A stretch of DNA of 64,000 nt, taken from positions 1-64,000 of the forward strand of contig JAFOYE010000018.1 in assembly GCA_017391525.1 (NCBI GenBank), written 5' to 3'. Origin of the DNA: Paludibacteraceae bacterium. GTDB taxonomy: Bacteria; Bacteroidota; Bacteroidia; Bacteroidales; Paludibacteraceae. Within the stretch, counting starts at the first letter, position 1. Each line of letters starts with the position of its first letter. The notes under the pieces are model-generated. The model ran no database searches and was not told the DNA's origin. It saw only the letters and a program-made list of their open reading frames with translations. A program made the translations under genes and the position numbers. This document shows positions 54,095 to 63,367 of the stretch, piece by piece.

Positions 54095-54973
54095 TTATTC
54101 TTCTTGTTCGTAGTAGTAGGAGTAGTCAATACCCTTCATGAACATCTCGCGGTCGTTGATTTGGTCTGTCATTGCGCTACGGAGCAACTCGCGAATCATT
54201 GCGCTATCAGTTGTACTGTGGCGCATGGCTTGTAAATATGCTTTCTTATCTATCTGACTCCAGTCCACGCATTGTTTAATGGATGACTTGAAAATCAAGT
54301 CTAACCACAAGCGTGTGCTTCTGCCATTACCTTCCATAAAAGGATGCGCAATATTCATCTCTATGTATTTATCTACTATTTCGTCGAAAGTCGTTTGTGG
54401 CATCTGTTCTATTTGATCCAGGTTATAGCGCAAGTACTCGGCACGACAAAAGAGTGTGCCATCTTTCCAAATCGTCTTTGTGCGTATCTGCCCAGCGAAG
54501 TCATATAGTCCACCAAAGAGATAAGCATGAATCTGTTGCAAAGATTTGATGGTACCAGGTTGCATTTCATCCAAAATGCCACTTTCAAATAGGGTGTATG
54601 CTTTCTTGCGACTTTGCCCGTCGATAGAGTTATCGGAAAATGTAAACCAGTCGAGAAAAGCGGTAGCTTTGTTGTTTGGAACACTCATAGCCAACATCTT
54701 AACTCCATCAGCATCAAGTACATCCGCTAATCGATTTTTACCATCAGGAGCCAGAAACTTCAACTGGTTAGTGGCACTAACCACTTCATTTTGCTGGTGC
54801 TGTAACTTTGTTTTTAGGTATTTCCAATAGTTTCGATTTTTTTGATAATCATCTTGTTCGTTAATAGCACCAATAATATCTAAAACGGAGAAATACCATT
54901 TATTTTCTTCTTCGCTCCAGACTGCACGAACCTTGTGGTCGTTATAGAATCGTATGGATCGTTTGCTACTCAT
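54095..54973 (-). CDS. BRO-N/Fic fusion protein
   Basis: A 292-aa protein. Residues 1-110 resemble the BRO-N domain of phage antirepressors (KVRAVWSEEENKWYFSVLDIIGAI, FLAPDGKNRLADVLDADG). Residues 125-275 are a Fic domain with the complete active motif HPFMEGNGRSTR (about 209-220), so AMP transfer (or another nucleotide transfer) should be possible. I see no clear [ST]xxxE[GN] inhibitory helix and no small antitoxin gene beside it. It sits between a palindrome cluster and the BREX operon; a defence or toxin role is inference. Confidence 0.85.
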   Translation of the reverse strand: MSSKRSIRFYNDHKVRAVWSEEENKWYFSVLDIIGAINEQDDYQKNRNYWKYLKTKLQHQQNEVVSATNQLKFLAPDGKNRLADVLDADGVKMLAMSVPNNKATAFLDWFTFSDNSIDGQSRKKAYTLFESGILDEMQPGTIKSLQQIHAYLFGGLYDFAGQIRTKTIWKDGTLFCRAEYLRYNLDQIEQMPQTTFDEIVDKYIEMNIAHPFMEGNGRSTRLWLDLIFKSSIKQCVDWSQIDKKAYLQAMRHSTTDSAMIRELLRSAMTDQINDREMFMKGIDYSYYYEQEE

Positions 54974-55044
54974 TTTTCGTTTTGTTTAGCGATTATATAT
55001 TTTCAATTTTCTTATCTCACTTCGGTTGAACGATCTTTCCGCGG

Positions 55045-55052
55045 CAAAGGTA
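55045..55052 (-). promoter_or_regulatory. Bacteroidota -7 box (TACCTTTG) for the Fic gene
   Basis: TACCTTTGC reversed (CAAAGGTA) 72 bases before the start. A hairpin with an aaatt-tgt-aattt core and cccc/gggg ends (55067-55091) lies just behind it. Confidence 0.65.
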
Positions 55053-55235
55053 GTTCTTTTCGGGGTCCCCTCAAATTTGTAATTTGTGGGGAGAGCGGAG
55101 GCATTGAGCGCTTTAATGATGCCGAGCATCAGTCTGTGCGCTTCAATTGCCGAACGCGAGCTAAATGTTGTCAGTGGCTAAAGAAAAATGCAAATAAATT
55201 GGTTTTTATGGGGTGGTAGGGGGAATTATGTTAGT

Positions 55236-55442
55236 TTATGCTCTGTTATCGTTATAAAGTTCTTCAAACATTTCGTCCTGTACTTTTCTGAGTTTTTTAT
55301 TGTGTGGTTCGTCTTGACAAGCAATATTGCGTGACCCATAATATGAAATTCGCCTTTTCCATACTCTACATATGGTGTAAACCAGCGCAACGCAAAAGAT
55401 AGTGCTTACAACTGCTAGAAATATTTTGAACAAGATATTCAT
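55236..55442 (-). CDS. Small single-pass membrane protein next to the BREX operon
   Basis: A 68-aa product with an N-terminal membrane segment (about 4-26) followed by a basic then mixed-charge tail (CRVWKRRISYYGSRN ... EELYNDNRA). No family recognised. It lies 141 bp after brxL on the same strand, so it could be the last gene of the defence operon or independent. Confidence 0.5.
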   Translation of the reverse strand: MNILFKIFLAVVSTIFCVALVYTICRVWKRRISYYGSRNIACQDEPHNKKLRKVQDEMFEELYNDNRA

Positions 55443-55583
55443 TTTACCATATGTAATTATGTGTCGAATGGAGGAATTATATCATCATATTTTTTCCTAT
55501 AATATCGATTGAAGAGTGTTATATCATCGCTATCAGCGGTTGTACGAGTTTTTTATGACATCTAACCATAGACTGCCATGTCG

Positions 55584-57029
55584 TTATGTATAATATTCTT
55601 TTAGCCATATATCTGGCATATGTGTTTTAAATTCTGGATCAATATTATGACATTGTTCTTTTACTACACCCCTACGATGAATCGCTGGTTGTAGGCAATA
55701 TATGTCAAACTCATTTGTATCCACATCATCAACAGAACGCCAATGTGGGAATAATAATTTCATATACCCGACAGCTATACGTTTAATTGCATTGCTATCA
55801 CGCACATCTGCCTTTTCCTCAAATTTTACCAGTTGGTCAAATATTAGACCATATACATTTTGAGTACGCATAGAATGAAGTATCTCAGAGAAATATTCAA
55901 CGTTGATAGTCCAGCCTTTAAAAATCATGCTTTTATTAACACGTGGTAATAACCAACCTTCTATAAAACAGTGGAAACGATCAAGTAAAGCAGATTCACG
56001 GAAATTTTCAGGGAGATTATCGAAATACATATTCGATACCGGCATATTCTGCGATGTTAAAGGAATGTTACCCATGAGCATAAGACCACATTCGGACGAA
56101 AACTCATTATTATCAATAGTTGTTTTTCCACTTTCCAAATAAGATTTCAATGCTGCTTGTATTTCTGCTGGTTCTTGGAACACGATAGTTTGAATCTCAT
56201 CAAATACAGTAAAGTCATGGTTTTTTATGATACCATTCTGCTGTTTGGCTTTATCGAAGAACAACTTGGCACGTGTTACTTTACCTCCACTCACAAGCCA
56301 TCCGTATTTAGATAAGTTTCCAAACACATAACTTTTACCTGTTCCTTTGGGAGCTAACTCTATAACATTCAAACGTGGTTCTATAAAAATTAATAAACGG
56401 GTTAAGAATTCTAATTTTTGCGTCAACGAAACAAATCCATCTGGGTCATATTCCATTGCAGAAAGCAACATATCTATCCATTCTAGAGTAGAAAAGTTTT
56501 GACGAGCACTAGCTAAATAAGAAACATCAACCGAACTATATGGTTTGAATGGTTTGTAATCTACCATTTGAATATGGTTCTTCTTACCATCATCATCAGG
56601 AAGTAAGCATAACTTAATAATTCCCCATCTTTCTCCTTCTACAAAATCACCCTGGTGTTGAGAATAAACATATTCTGGTATAAGCCCTTCGCGCTGCTTG
56701 ATACCATAGTCGGGAATTGCAAACTGTCTCTCATTTTTTACAATATCAATAAACACAACAAAACGTGCTAATAACATTACTTCCTCCCCACTCTGTAATC
56801 TATCTTTGACACTTCCTTGTTGTGCAGGTATAACACGATCTAAAAATTGCGTCAAAGCAGGACGATCTATCTCTCCAGTTTGAATGTTTAAGTAACGCTT
56901 AAGCAAGAAGTCCTTCACGAAAGAAGGTAAATTCCTTCCTGCAAACAAACTTGCTGTTGATGCAGGATCTTTATAAATAGACATTGCAGAGAAGTTCTGC
57001 CTGATTTTATTACAAATTTCTTCTTTCAT
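55584..57029 (-). CDS. brxL: BREX Lon-like protein BrxL, short AAA+ form
   Basis: A 481-aa protein of the BrxL family: an N-terminal region (1-200; KDFLLKRYLNIQTGEIDRPAL) and an AAA+ ATPase core with Walker A PKGTGKSYVF (about 225-234), Walker B-like TVFDEIQTI (about 273) and LMGNIPL. The C-terminal Lon (S16) protease domain with its Ser-Lys pair, found in long BrxL (about 680 aa), is not present. BrxL is a DNA-binding ring ATPase required for phage restriction in BREX. It is 5 bp after pglZ. Confidence 0.85.
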   Translation of the reverse strand: MKEEICNKIRQNFSAMSIYKDPASTASLFAGRNLPSFVKDFLLKRYLNIQTGEIDRPALTQFLDRVIPAQQGSVKDRLQSGEEVMLLARFVVFIDIVKNERQFAIPDYGIKQREGLIPEYVYSQHQGDFVEGERWGIIKLCLLPDDDGKKNHIQMVDYKPFKPYSSVDVSYLASARQNFSTLEWIDMLLSAMEYDPDGFVSLTQKLEFLTRLLIFIEPRLNVIELAPKGTGKSYVFGNLSKYGWLVSGGKVTRAKLFFDKAKQQNGIIKNHDFTVFDEIQTIVFQEPAEIQAALKSYLESGKTTIDNNEFSSECGLMLMGNIPLTSQNMPVSNMYFDNLPENFRESALLDRFHCFIEGWLLPRVNKSMIFKGWTINVEYFSEILHSMRTQNVYGLIFDQLVKFEEKADVRDSNAIKRIAVGYMKLLFPHWRSVDDVDTNEFDIYCLQPAIHRRGVVKEQCHNIDPEFKTHMPDIWLKEYYT

Positions 57030-57034
57030 ATCTT

Positions 57035-59452
57035 TTACATTGCAAACAAATCATCTTCTACAACACCAGTAGATATTTTTATTTTTACTATTTTTGTTAC
57101 ATCGCCTATTGCCAATTCCAAATCACTCACTTTTGCATCAAGAATCATATCTTCCGATTCGTATATATCGCATGAGACATTATGCATCTTGTATTTTTTA
57201 CCGTTATATATAACATAAGGTACATTCGTTGATGGAATATTCTTTATTACGAATTTAACGCGAGGTTCTGTTGCATTTATTTCTGGCGTTAAAAGATCGG
57301 CGGACCAATTAGTCGCAGCAGGACAACTGGAAATGATAAAAATTGGCACCAATACTTCTTCTGGAGTGCAGCCACCATGAGCACCTTGACCAGCAGGTAA
57401 TTTCGCACATAAAGATTCGTGTTTCATAGCACATAGAGTTTTCTCATCTTCTAAACGATAATAACTGTTGTCTGAAGTTTCAGACACAGATTTTCGAATA
57501 GCAATTCGTCCATGATGGTCGCTCTCAACACCTGCTAAATTTTTACCTTGAACTAATTGCGAAAGGTATGTTAATCCGTGATCAGAAATTATAGCAATTT
57601 TTTTGCCAATATATCTATTAAGGATTTCCTCTATACTTTTACGAACCAATTCAATTTCTTTATTAATTGTAAACGGACTAATATTGTCGTTTTTATGTGC
57701 TAAGCCATCTAAATCACCACATTTTTCAAGTGTTTTACCTTTAGGTAGAAGACGCTGTAAATCCTTCTTGTTTATTTCGGTCTTACTCGGTAATAATGAA
57801 CGAGCAACCAAAATCTCATTTAGGAATATCATTTGCTCTTTCTTTTCAGCAATCACTTCCTTTACTAATGGTATCCAATCAATACCGAGACCATCTATCC
57901 AATAAAAAACTTCAATATCTTTTCTGCTCTTTAGTATCGTATAAGTTGATTTAAAACCATTATACCAATTTTCGAAATGTGCTTCATCTGAATTGATGAT
58001 ATTGATTTTTTCACTAATGTCTTGCGTATATTTATTTGCGAGTTTGGCTTCTTTGTAACTTCGAAAATAGTCTTCAATCCATCCAGGAACACCAATTGAG
58101 ATTCCTACTCCATCTAGCATATATCTATATAAGTCTGGATAAAATGGTTCTACCTGACTTAAATCTATATGCTGTTGCCCCAACCAGCTGATAGCGATTT
58201 CTTTTTCTTTTACAGAAACTCCAGTAAAATATCGCATTGCACCTTCGTAACCTATCTGAGTAGGTAAACTTTGAAGTGTTTTGGCAAGCATACTTTCAGT
58301 TGCTTCAGATAACTGAGTATGATTTGTTGCAGCATACTGGAGACAATCATATCGTACTTTTATATCTACCTCATCTTCTGGTAGAGTCCGAGCCATATTC
58401 TCTATAAATTCTGTCGTACCATAATTTGTTGTTTCTTGTAGTATCTGACAGATATACTGATTACAATTTTCTATACTCGCATAATACCGAGCCAGTAGCC
58501 ATCGCTCAAATATAGTAGGATGACTAAACCAAAGGCGAATAAAATCTTTGTATGTTCTGATTTCATCAATACTTAATTGAGAACGCACGAACTTTGGAAA
58601 ACTAAAATGTTCACTCAAATCAATACGCCCAGCCAATATTTCCCAGTTATTACCATCACTAATTTGTGGTTGTATTCCACCAAAAGACAATCCTAATCCA
58701 TGTGAAAGAAATTCGTATGCATTATGACATATTTCATAACTGAAAGCATTATCAGGTTGAGCAAATTCAGCATTTGCATATATTGAATTTGATTTGCAAA
58801 TAATCTGAGGTCTAATTTGGCTCTTTGTATCTTTCCAAATATTCAACCATTCGCGTATTGTATTTATGATAGTATAGTTTTTCTCTAGTCCCTTTACTCC
58901 ATAATCATTATTTGCGGTTAATATAAGTCTATAGGTTAAATCATTATTCTCAGATTGAAGCCTCCAAATAATAGTTTGGCTATCATTCGCAAACATCTCC
59001 ATTTTTCCTTCTAAACCAACTATCGGAATATACACTCGTTGATGTTGCTCTACAGCTCTAGGATCTGCTTCTTTGGCCTTAATTGATTGCAACAAAGAAT
59101 CAAATTTTTTACTCTTTTTATTGTCATAAAAGCGAGCTAATTCTGAGAAAGGAGCAATAACGCAATCATTCGGACTTTTCTTCCGTATATGATTACAAAT
59201 GCGTTCGCCTAACTCCACATAAGTAAGCATAATGTCTGGATAATTAGTATCTATCCATCTATCAACACTTTCAACATGTGCTCCACAGTCTGACTGAAGG
59301 AATTCGACAAATTCGTAGCATTCGCTGAAATTGTCAAATAGCACAAATCGTATCGGATAACGGTCTAGCGTTGATGCGCCAACTCCTTTTGCTTGTTTAT
59401 CCTCTACAACCCATTGCTTGAGGGATTCTATGTCAGTAAATGATTTATACAT
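57035..59452 (-). CDS. pglZ: BREX phosphatase PglZ (type 4-like)
   Basis: An 805-aa protein. The second half is a PglZ domain of the alkaline-phosphatase superfamily: YWIDGLGIDWIP (about 517), IISDHGLTYL (about 622) and GAHGGCTPEEVLVP (about 690) carry the predicted metal ligands. The N-terminal half is helical with no named domain. PglZ is the one core protein found in all BREX types. The start overlaps the brxC-like gene by 8 bp. Confidence 0.88.
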   Translation of the reverse strand: MYKSFTDIESLKQWVVEDKQAKGVGASTLDRYPIRFVLFDNFSECYEFVEFLQSDCGAHVESVDRWIDTNYPDIMLTYVELGERICNHIRKKSPNDCVIAPFSELARFYDNKKSKKFDSLLQSIKAKEADPRAVEQHQRVYIPIVGLEGKMEMFANDSQTIIWRLQSENNDLTYRLILTANNDYGVKGLEKNYTIINTIREWLNIWKDTKSQIRPQIICKSNSIYANAEFAQPDNAFSYEICHNAYEFLSHGLGLSFGGIQPQISDGNNWEILAGRIDLSEHFSFPKFVRSQLSIDEIRTYKDFIRLWFSHPTIFERWLLARYYASIENCNQYICQILQETTNYGTTEFIENMARTLPEDEVDIKVRYDCLQYAATNHTQLSEATESMLAKTLQSLPTQIGYEGAMRYFTGVSVKEKEIAISWLGQQHIDLSQVEPFYPDLYRYMLDGVGISIGVPGWIEDYFRSYKEAKLANKYTQDISEKINIINSDEAHFENWYNGFKSTYTILKSRKDIEVFYWIDGLGIDWIPLVKEVIAEKKEQMIFLNEILVARSLLPSKTEINKKDLQRLLPKGKTLEKCGDLDGLAHKNDNISPFTINKEIELVRKSIEEILNRYIGKKIAIISDHGLTYLSQLVQGKNLAGVESDHHGRIAIRKSVSETSDNSYYRLEDEKTLCAMKHESLCAKLPAGQGAHGGCTPEEVLVPIFIISSCPAATNWSADLLTPEINATEPRVKFVIKNIPSTNVPYVIYNGKKYKMHNVSCDIYESEDMILDAKVSDLELAIGDVTKIVKIKISTGVVEDDLFAM

Positions 59453-62400
59453 ATTTCAAGATGATGTCAATTATATATCCATCCTCGGTATTAACCAAAT
59501 TCTCTAAAGCTTTTTGCAAATCTTGATTATCAGCAATCTTTGCCAATGCAGTATCACGTTTTTTCTTTAATTCATCATGTGAAACAGGTCTCCATGTACT
59601 ACCTTGACGACCTCCATCCCTAGAAGAACTACCTTGTCCACCAGAGTAGCCACCTGTGTATCCACTAGCGTTTCCTCCTTGTCCACCTTGATAACCGCCC
59701 TGTCCTCCTTCGTGATTCTTACTTTGCAAAGACATGCGCCAATCCTTCAATTTATCTTTGACTTCATCTTCAGTCCAAGAACCGACTTCACTCTGTAGAT
59801 GTCCGTGCAGATACACTATTGCATCATCGATCTCTGAGTCTTGGATATTTACGAGTTCTATGCGCTTCATGTACGCTATAAAACCCTTACGAAAATTATC
59901 TTCTTGCGGTAAAAGTAGATTACCGAAATCTGTCTTAAGTAACTCATATCCGTTCATAGTTGCTTCCAATAAGTTCGGATTCTTCATACTTTCTGGATCA
60001 GTCACTACTCGAACTATATTATCAATGAGTCCTCTCATGGAATCATTACAATCGTCAACATATTTAAGCGACCATAAAGGATAACCTTTCTCTTTACAAT
60101 AGTCATTTTGCACAGCCCAACGAGCATCTTTTAGACTGCTGATATCTGAATAACCTTTGAGTTTATTCAGACCAAACATCTTGATAAGACTTTTACATAC
60201 GCGTCCAGCTTCTTTACTCTCAAACATAAAATTTAGTTTGTTGCTCGTCTTGCCACTTTCCCACGCTTTAAACAGTTCCACCACATCGTCAACTAAATGT
60301 TGAGCCGTACGTTGTTTACCATTTGTATCAAAAATCACATTGATATATTTACGCATGGCAAACGCTACCATTGCCATTGGAGCATAACTTTGGAACAAAC
60401 CAAATGGAGGTTCTGTTAATCCTATCAATTTTTCTCCTAAATTAAAACTTTGATTTCTGCTCGTATGCTTTCCACCTAACCACTCTTCTACGTAATTGCA
60501 AACTTGCTTCAATGGATGGTTTGGATTTATGCCCTCTTTCCAATTGAGATTATCATCAACACTATCTTGCAACAAATAATCCACATGTTTGGCTTGTCCG
60601 GTTGCACAATGCTCCAAAATGTCTTGTTTTGTATTATAACTTAATATGCCATCAACAGTTGAACGAACAGATGCCCTTTTCCAGTACGTTACACTACTTT
60701 TAGAACGAATTATATCTAAAGCTTCTGGACCTGAAGTAAATATATTTGGAGCAATTGCTGTATTAATAATCAACGGTAACTTTACTCCAACGATAGTTGC
60801 ACTATCGCCTTTTAGATATGTTGTTGCATTCGTACCTCGCATCTTTGATACCCACACCTTAATCATTTCTTTTGCTTGGTCTGTATAGGTTTGATGTTGT
60901 TGCGGGAGACCATGGCTCTGAGCGCACTGAGCATTTGCTTGGTACTCAATAAAGCGTTCATATTCTTTATCGCCAAAAGGAGCTTCCATTACAACAAATG
61001 CAATTGTTTTATAGCGTTCATCCTTACTATTACGTTCTGCTATTTCTTTAAGATTGATTATCTCTTGAGCATTTCGTCCTACCAAAATAGCAAGGAATGT
61101 TTCGTATGAATGAGCATCTTTTTTTGCGGTCTCTATACGATTCATTAACGTATATTCATTTCCTTGAAGGCTAAAGAATTTGAAAATCATAGGTCTTGCT
61201 ACCTGTGAAAAATTATGCACAAAGATTTTTGTAGCTGTATCTGAAAAATTGATTATCTGATCTGTATATAAATACGACGATGTTTTCAATTGCTCCTTAA
61301 TCTTTTGAATCTCATCTCCAGGTAAAGCTGTAAACAGAATTGAAAAGTTTCCGTTAGGTTGGCGTTGGATAATACTTTTATCATTGAAGAAATCGAGAAT
61401 TTCTTGAAGCTGTTCCTCTTCGGGCGTACCTATAAACAAGTTACATATATTTTCAAAACTAGGAGTTACTAAATCACTGTTTGCTATGTTATTTAGTGCG
61501 TTCAATAGCAAGATGCCTTTAAATACTCTAGAGTATGCATCTCCTTGACTTTCAACAGCTAGATGATGACTATTATAACGCTCTGTTACAGCACCGAATT
61601 TTGTCGCATTTTCTTCAAAATAACTGTGTACATAGTCCCATAAGTAATCTGCTGTGATTGTCTTTTCATTCTGATAATTATCTTCATCTTCCAAAAAGGC
61701 TCTTACAGGGTCACTAGCAAGAAAATCAAATACGCTTCGACTACTAGAGCCTGCTTCGCGCGCAAAGTAGGTAGCAAGATTTGCTGTACCAGGATGCAGA
61801 GGGAATAAGTTTTTGATATTCTCTTTCGTCTCATTGGTATTAGCGCTCGCTGTTGAAAACATGTCTAATAATTCAGGATGCAACTCAAAAAAGCGTTCCT
61901 GACGCATCAAGTACAACGTGTAGTTGATAATCTTAAATTTCTTTGACATGATTTTGAACGCACTGACTGATTCCATATTATAGGTGAAATAGTGGTAGCG
62001 TCCTTTAGTCTTTTCACGTTCATCTTCACGCAAAGAAAGCAATGCAGATGGGTGAGAAATGAATAAGAAATAAGAATCGTTCTCCATATTCATCATAGCT
62101 TCTGCTATCTCTTGTAATTGCACCAAAAGACGCGTTGCCATACTACTGGTCATTATTTCGGTAAACTCATCCCAAATAATTAACAAACCATTATAGTCTG
62201 TTTTCTCGCGCAACGCGCTTTGCACTTCGAAGATCCATTGTTTGAGATTATTATTCTTCAATCGAATATCAAATTGGCCTTCAACCAATGCTTGACGCAC
62301 ACAGTCTAAGACATCTACATCAGCAGCCTCTAAACGTTGTTTCAGCTTGGCTGTATCTGGCGTTTTGCTTGCTAAATAGTTATTTTGAGCGATTAGATTC

Positions 62401-62912
62401 TCCCAGAATTGTGGTTGAGAATCGATATGTTGTACATAAATGTCAAAATCAGTTTGTACAATGATATCAATCTGTGCCGCTTTTAAAGCACGTTTTATTT
62501 CTCTCTGAATTTGCAGTGATAAATCTTCCTCACGGGATATATACTGCATAGCATAGAGATTAACAGGAAAGAGTCGCTTCTGTTCACGCAAAGAAAAGAT
62601 AGATTGACGTAGAATATCGTATTTCTCCTTACGATATTCTTCCTCTACATACTCACGAATATCCTCAATTGGATCGCATAACAAGTGTTGAATAACAGCA
62701 CCAGCATGGCTTTTACCAGAACCATAAGTTCCTGCAATCCATATAGATTTGTGGTTGTCGGCATCATTTTGACGAACTGCACTCACTACTTTCTTTAACA
62801 GGTCGTTAAACTGGTCATTGGCAATAAATGATTTCCATTCACCGCTACTTTCTTCTTTGATATTGTAGGCAGGTCTCATCTGCCTTAAGGTTACAATTGA
62901 GTTGTATGGCAT
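59445..62912 (-). CDS. brxC: BREX BrxC/PglY-like P-loop ATPase
   Basis: An 1155-aa ATPase: Walker A GTYGSGKS (61-68), Walker B LLIIWDEF (about 243), sensor-like YFLFISHPSAL (about 276). The family (BrxC/PglY) is a large ATPase core of BREX. Near the C-terminus (about 1064-1106) there is a Gly/Gln/Tyr/Ser-rich linker with repeated GGQGG and GGYSGG words before a short helical end (KKRDTALAKIADNQDL). The Gly-rich part is unusual for the family as I know it. The gene lies 11 bp after the SBD-like gene. Confidence 0.82.
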   Translation of the reverse strand: MPYNSIVTLRQMRPAYNIKEESSGEWKSFIANDQFNDLLKKVVSAVRQNDADNHKSIWIAGTYGSGKSHAGAVIQHLLCDPIEDIREYVEEEYRKEKYDILRQSIFSLREQKRLFPVNLYAMQYISREEDLSLQIQREIKRALKAAQIDIIVQTDFDIYVQHIDSQPQFWENLIAQNNYLASKTPDTAKLKQRLEAADVDVLDCVRQALVEGQFDIRLKNNNLKQWIFEVQSALREKTDYNGLLIIWDEFTEIMTSSMATRLLVQLQEIAEAMMNMENDSYFLFISHPSALLSLREDEREKTKGRYHYFTYNMESVSAFKIMSKKFKIINYTLYLMRQERFFELHPELLDMFSTASANTNETKENIKNLFPLHPGTANLATYFAREAGSSSRSVFDFLASDPVRAFLEDEDNYQNEKTITADYLWDYVHSYFEENATKFGAVTERYNSHHLAVESQGDAYSRVFKGILLLNALNNIANSDLVTPSFENICNLFIGTPEEEQLQEILDFFNDKSIIQRQPNGNFSILFTALPGDEIQKIKEQLKTSSYLYTDQIINFSDTATKIFVHNFSQVARPMIFKFFSLQGNEYTLMNRIETAKKDAHSYETFLAILVGRNAQEIINLKEIAERNSKDERYKTIAFVVMEAPFGDKEYERFIEYQANAQCAQSHGLPQQHQTYTDQAKEMIKVWVSKMRGTNATTYLKGDSATIVGVKLPLIINTAIAPNIFTSGPEALDIIRSKSSVTYWKRASVRSTVDGILSYNTKQDILEHCATGQAKHVDYLLQDSVDDNLNWKEGINPNHPLKQVCNYVEEWLGGKHTSRNQSFNLGEKLIGLTEPPFGLFQSYAPMAMVAFAMRKYINVIFDTNGKQRTAQHLVDDVVELFKAWESGKTSNKLNFMFESKEAGRVCKSLIKMFGLNKLKGYSDISSLKDARWAVQNDYCKEKGYPLWSLKYVDDCNDSMRGLIDNIVRVVTDPESMKNPNLLEATMNGYELLKTDFGNLLLPQEDNFRKGFIAYMKRIELVNIQDSEIDDAIVYLHGHLQSEVGSWTEDEVKDKLKDWRMSLQSKNHEGGQGGYQGGQGGNASGYTGGYSGGQGSSSRDGGRQGSTWRPVSHDELKKKRDTALAKIADNQDLQKALENLVNTEDGYIIDIILKYV

Positions 62913-62923
62913 ATTGATTGATA

Positions 62924-63367
62924 TTATTTATTCAGAAAATGAGTTATTATAGTTTCACTATATTCTTGACGAATATTTTCTTTTTGTAAGAGTTCCCAAA
63001 GACCATCATCCAATTTTACGTCATCTACGATGTTTCTTAACTTCTTTAACGACAGAGTCACTGAATGTTTCGGAGTAGTTATTCCTTCTTTATATTTAAT
63101 CTCATAAAAAGGTTCTGCACTTAAATGAAAATATGGTTTTGCTATTGGCGTAATTACTTTATCAGGCTCATAATATTTAGATAGAGTTTTATATTCCAAC
63201 ACCAACAATTCATCAAGAATAATATGGTTTTCTTTCAAATTCTGCTTCGCTATACTGTTTATTATCGCAAGCATGAATATTGGCTTTGCATTCGAGAAAA
63301 TCCCATTATGATTTCCTCGCTGCATCCTCATTAGTAAATTTTTGTAATATATCGATACAAGGCTCAT
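62924..63367 (-). CDS. Stand-alone sulfur-binding-domain (SBD)-like protein in the BREX operon
   Basis: A 147-aa protein starting at the ATG that overlaps the upstream stop (TAATG); an upstream TTG is less likely. The pattern NAKPIFMLAIINSI, ILDELLVLEYKTLSKYY, PYFHLSAEPFYEI, SLKKLRNIVDDVKLDDGLWELLQKENIR and ETIITHFL follows the N-terminal domain of ScoMcrA-type HNH restriction enzymes, which binds phosphorothioated DNA or related modified DNA. The HNH nuclease part is missing. A reader or adaptor role is inference from the domain and from the neighbouring PAPS-reductase-type gene. Confidence 0.6.
   Translation of the reverse strand: MSLVSIYYKNLLMRMQRGNHNGIFSNAKPIFMLAIINSIAKQNLKENHIILDELLVLEYKTLSKYYEPDKVITPIAKPYFHLSAEPFYEIKYKEGITTPKHSVTLSLKKLRNIVDDVKLDDGLWELLQKENIRQEYSETIITHFLNK

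Noticed and set aside
52150..55583. Insertion sequence or integrated element
   Set aside because: No transposase, integrase or clear target duplication is visible; only hairpin repeats and accessory genes.
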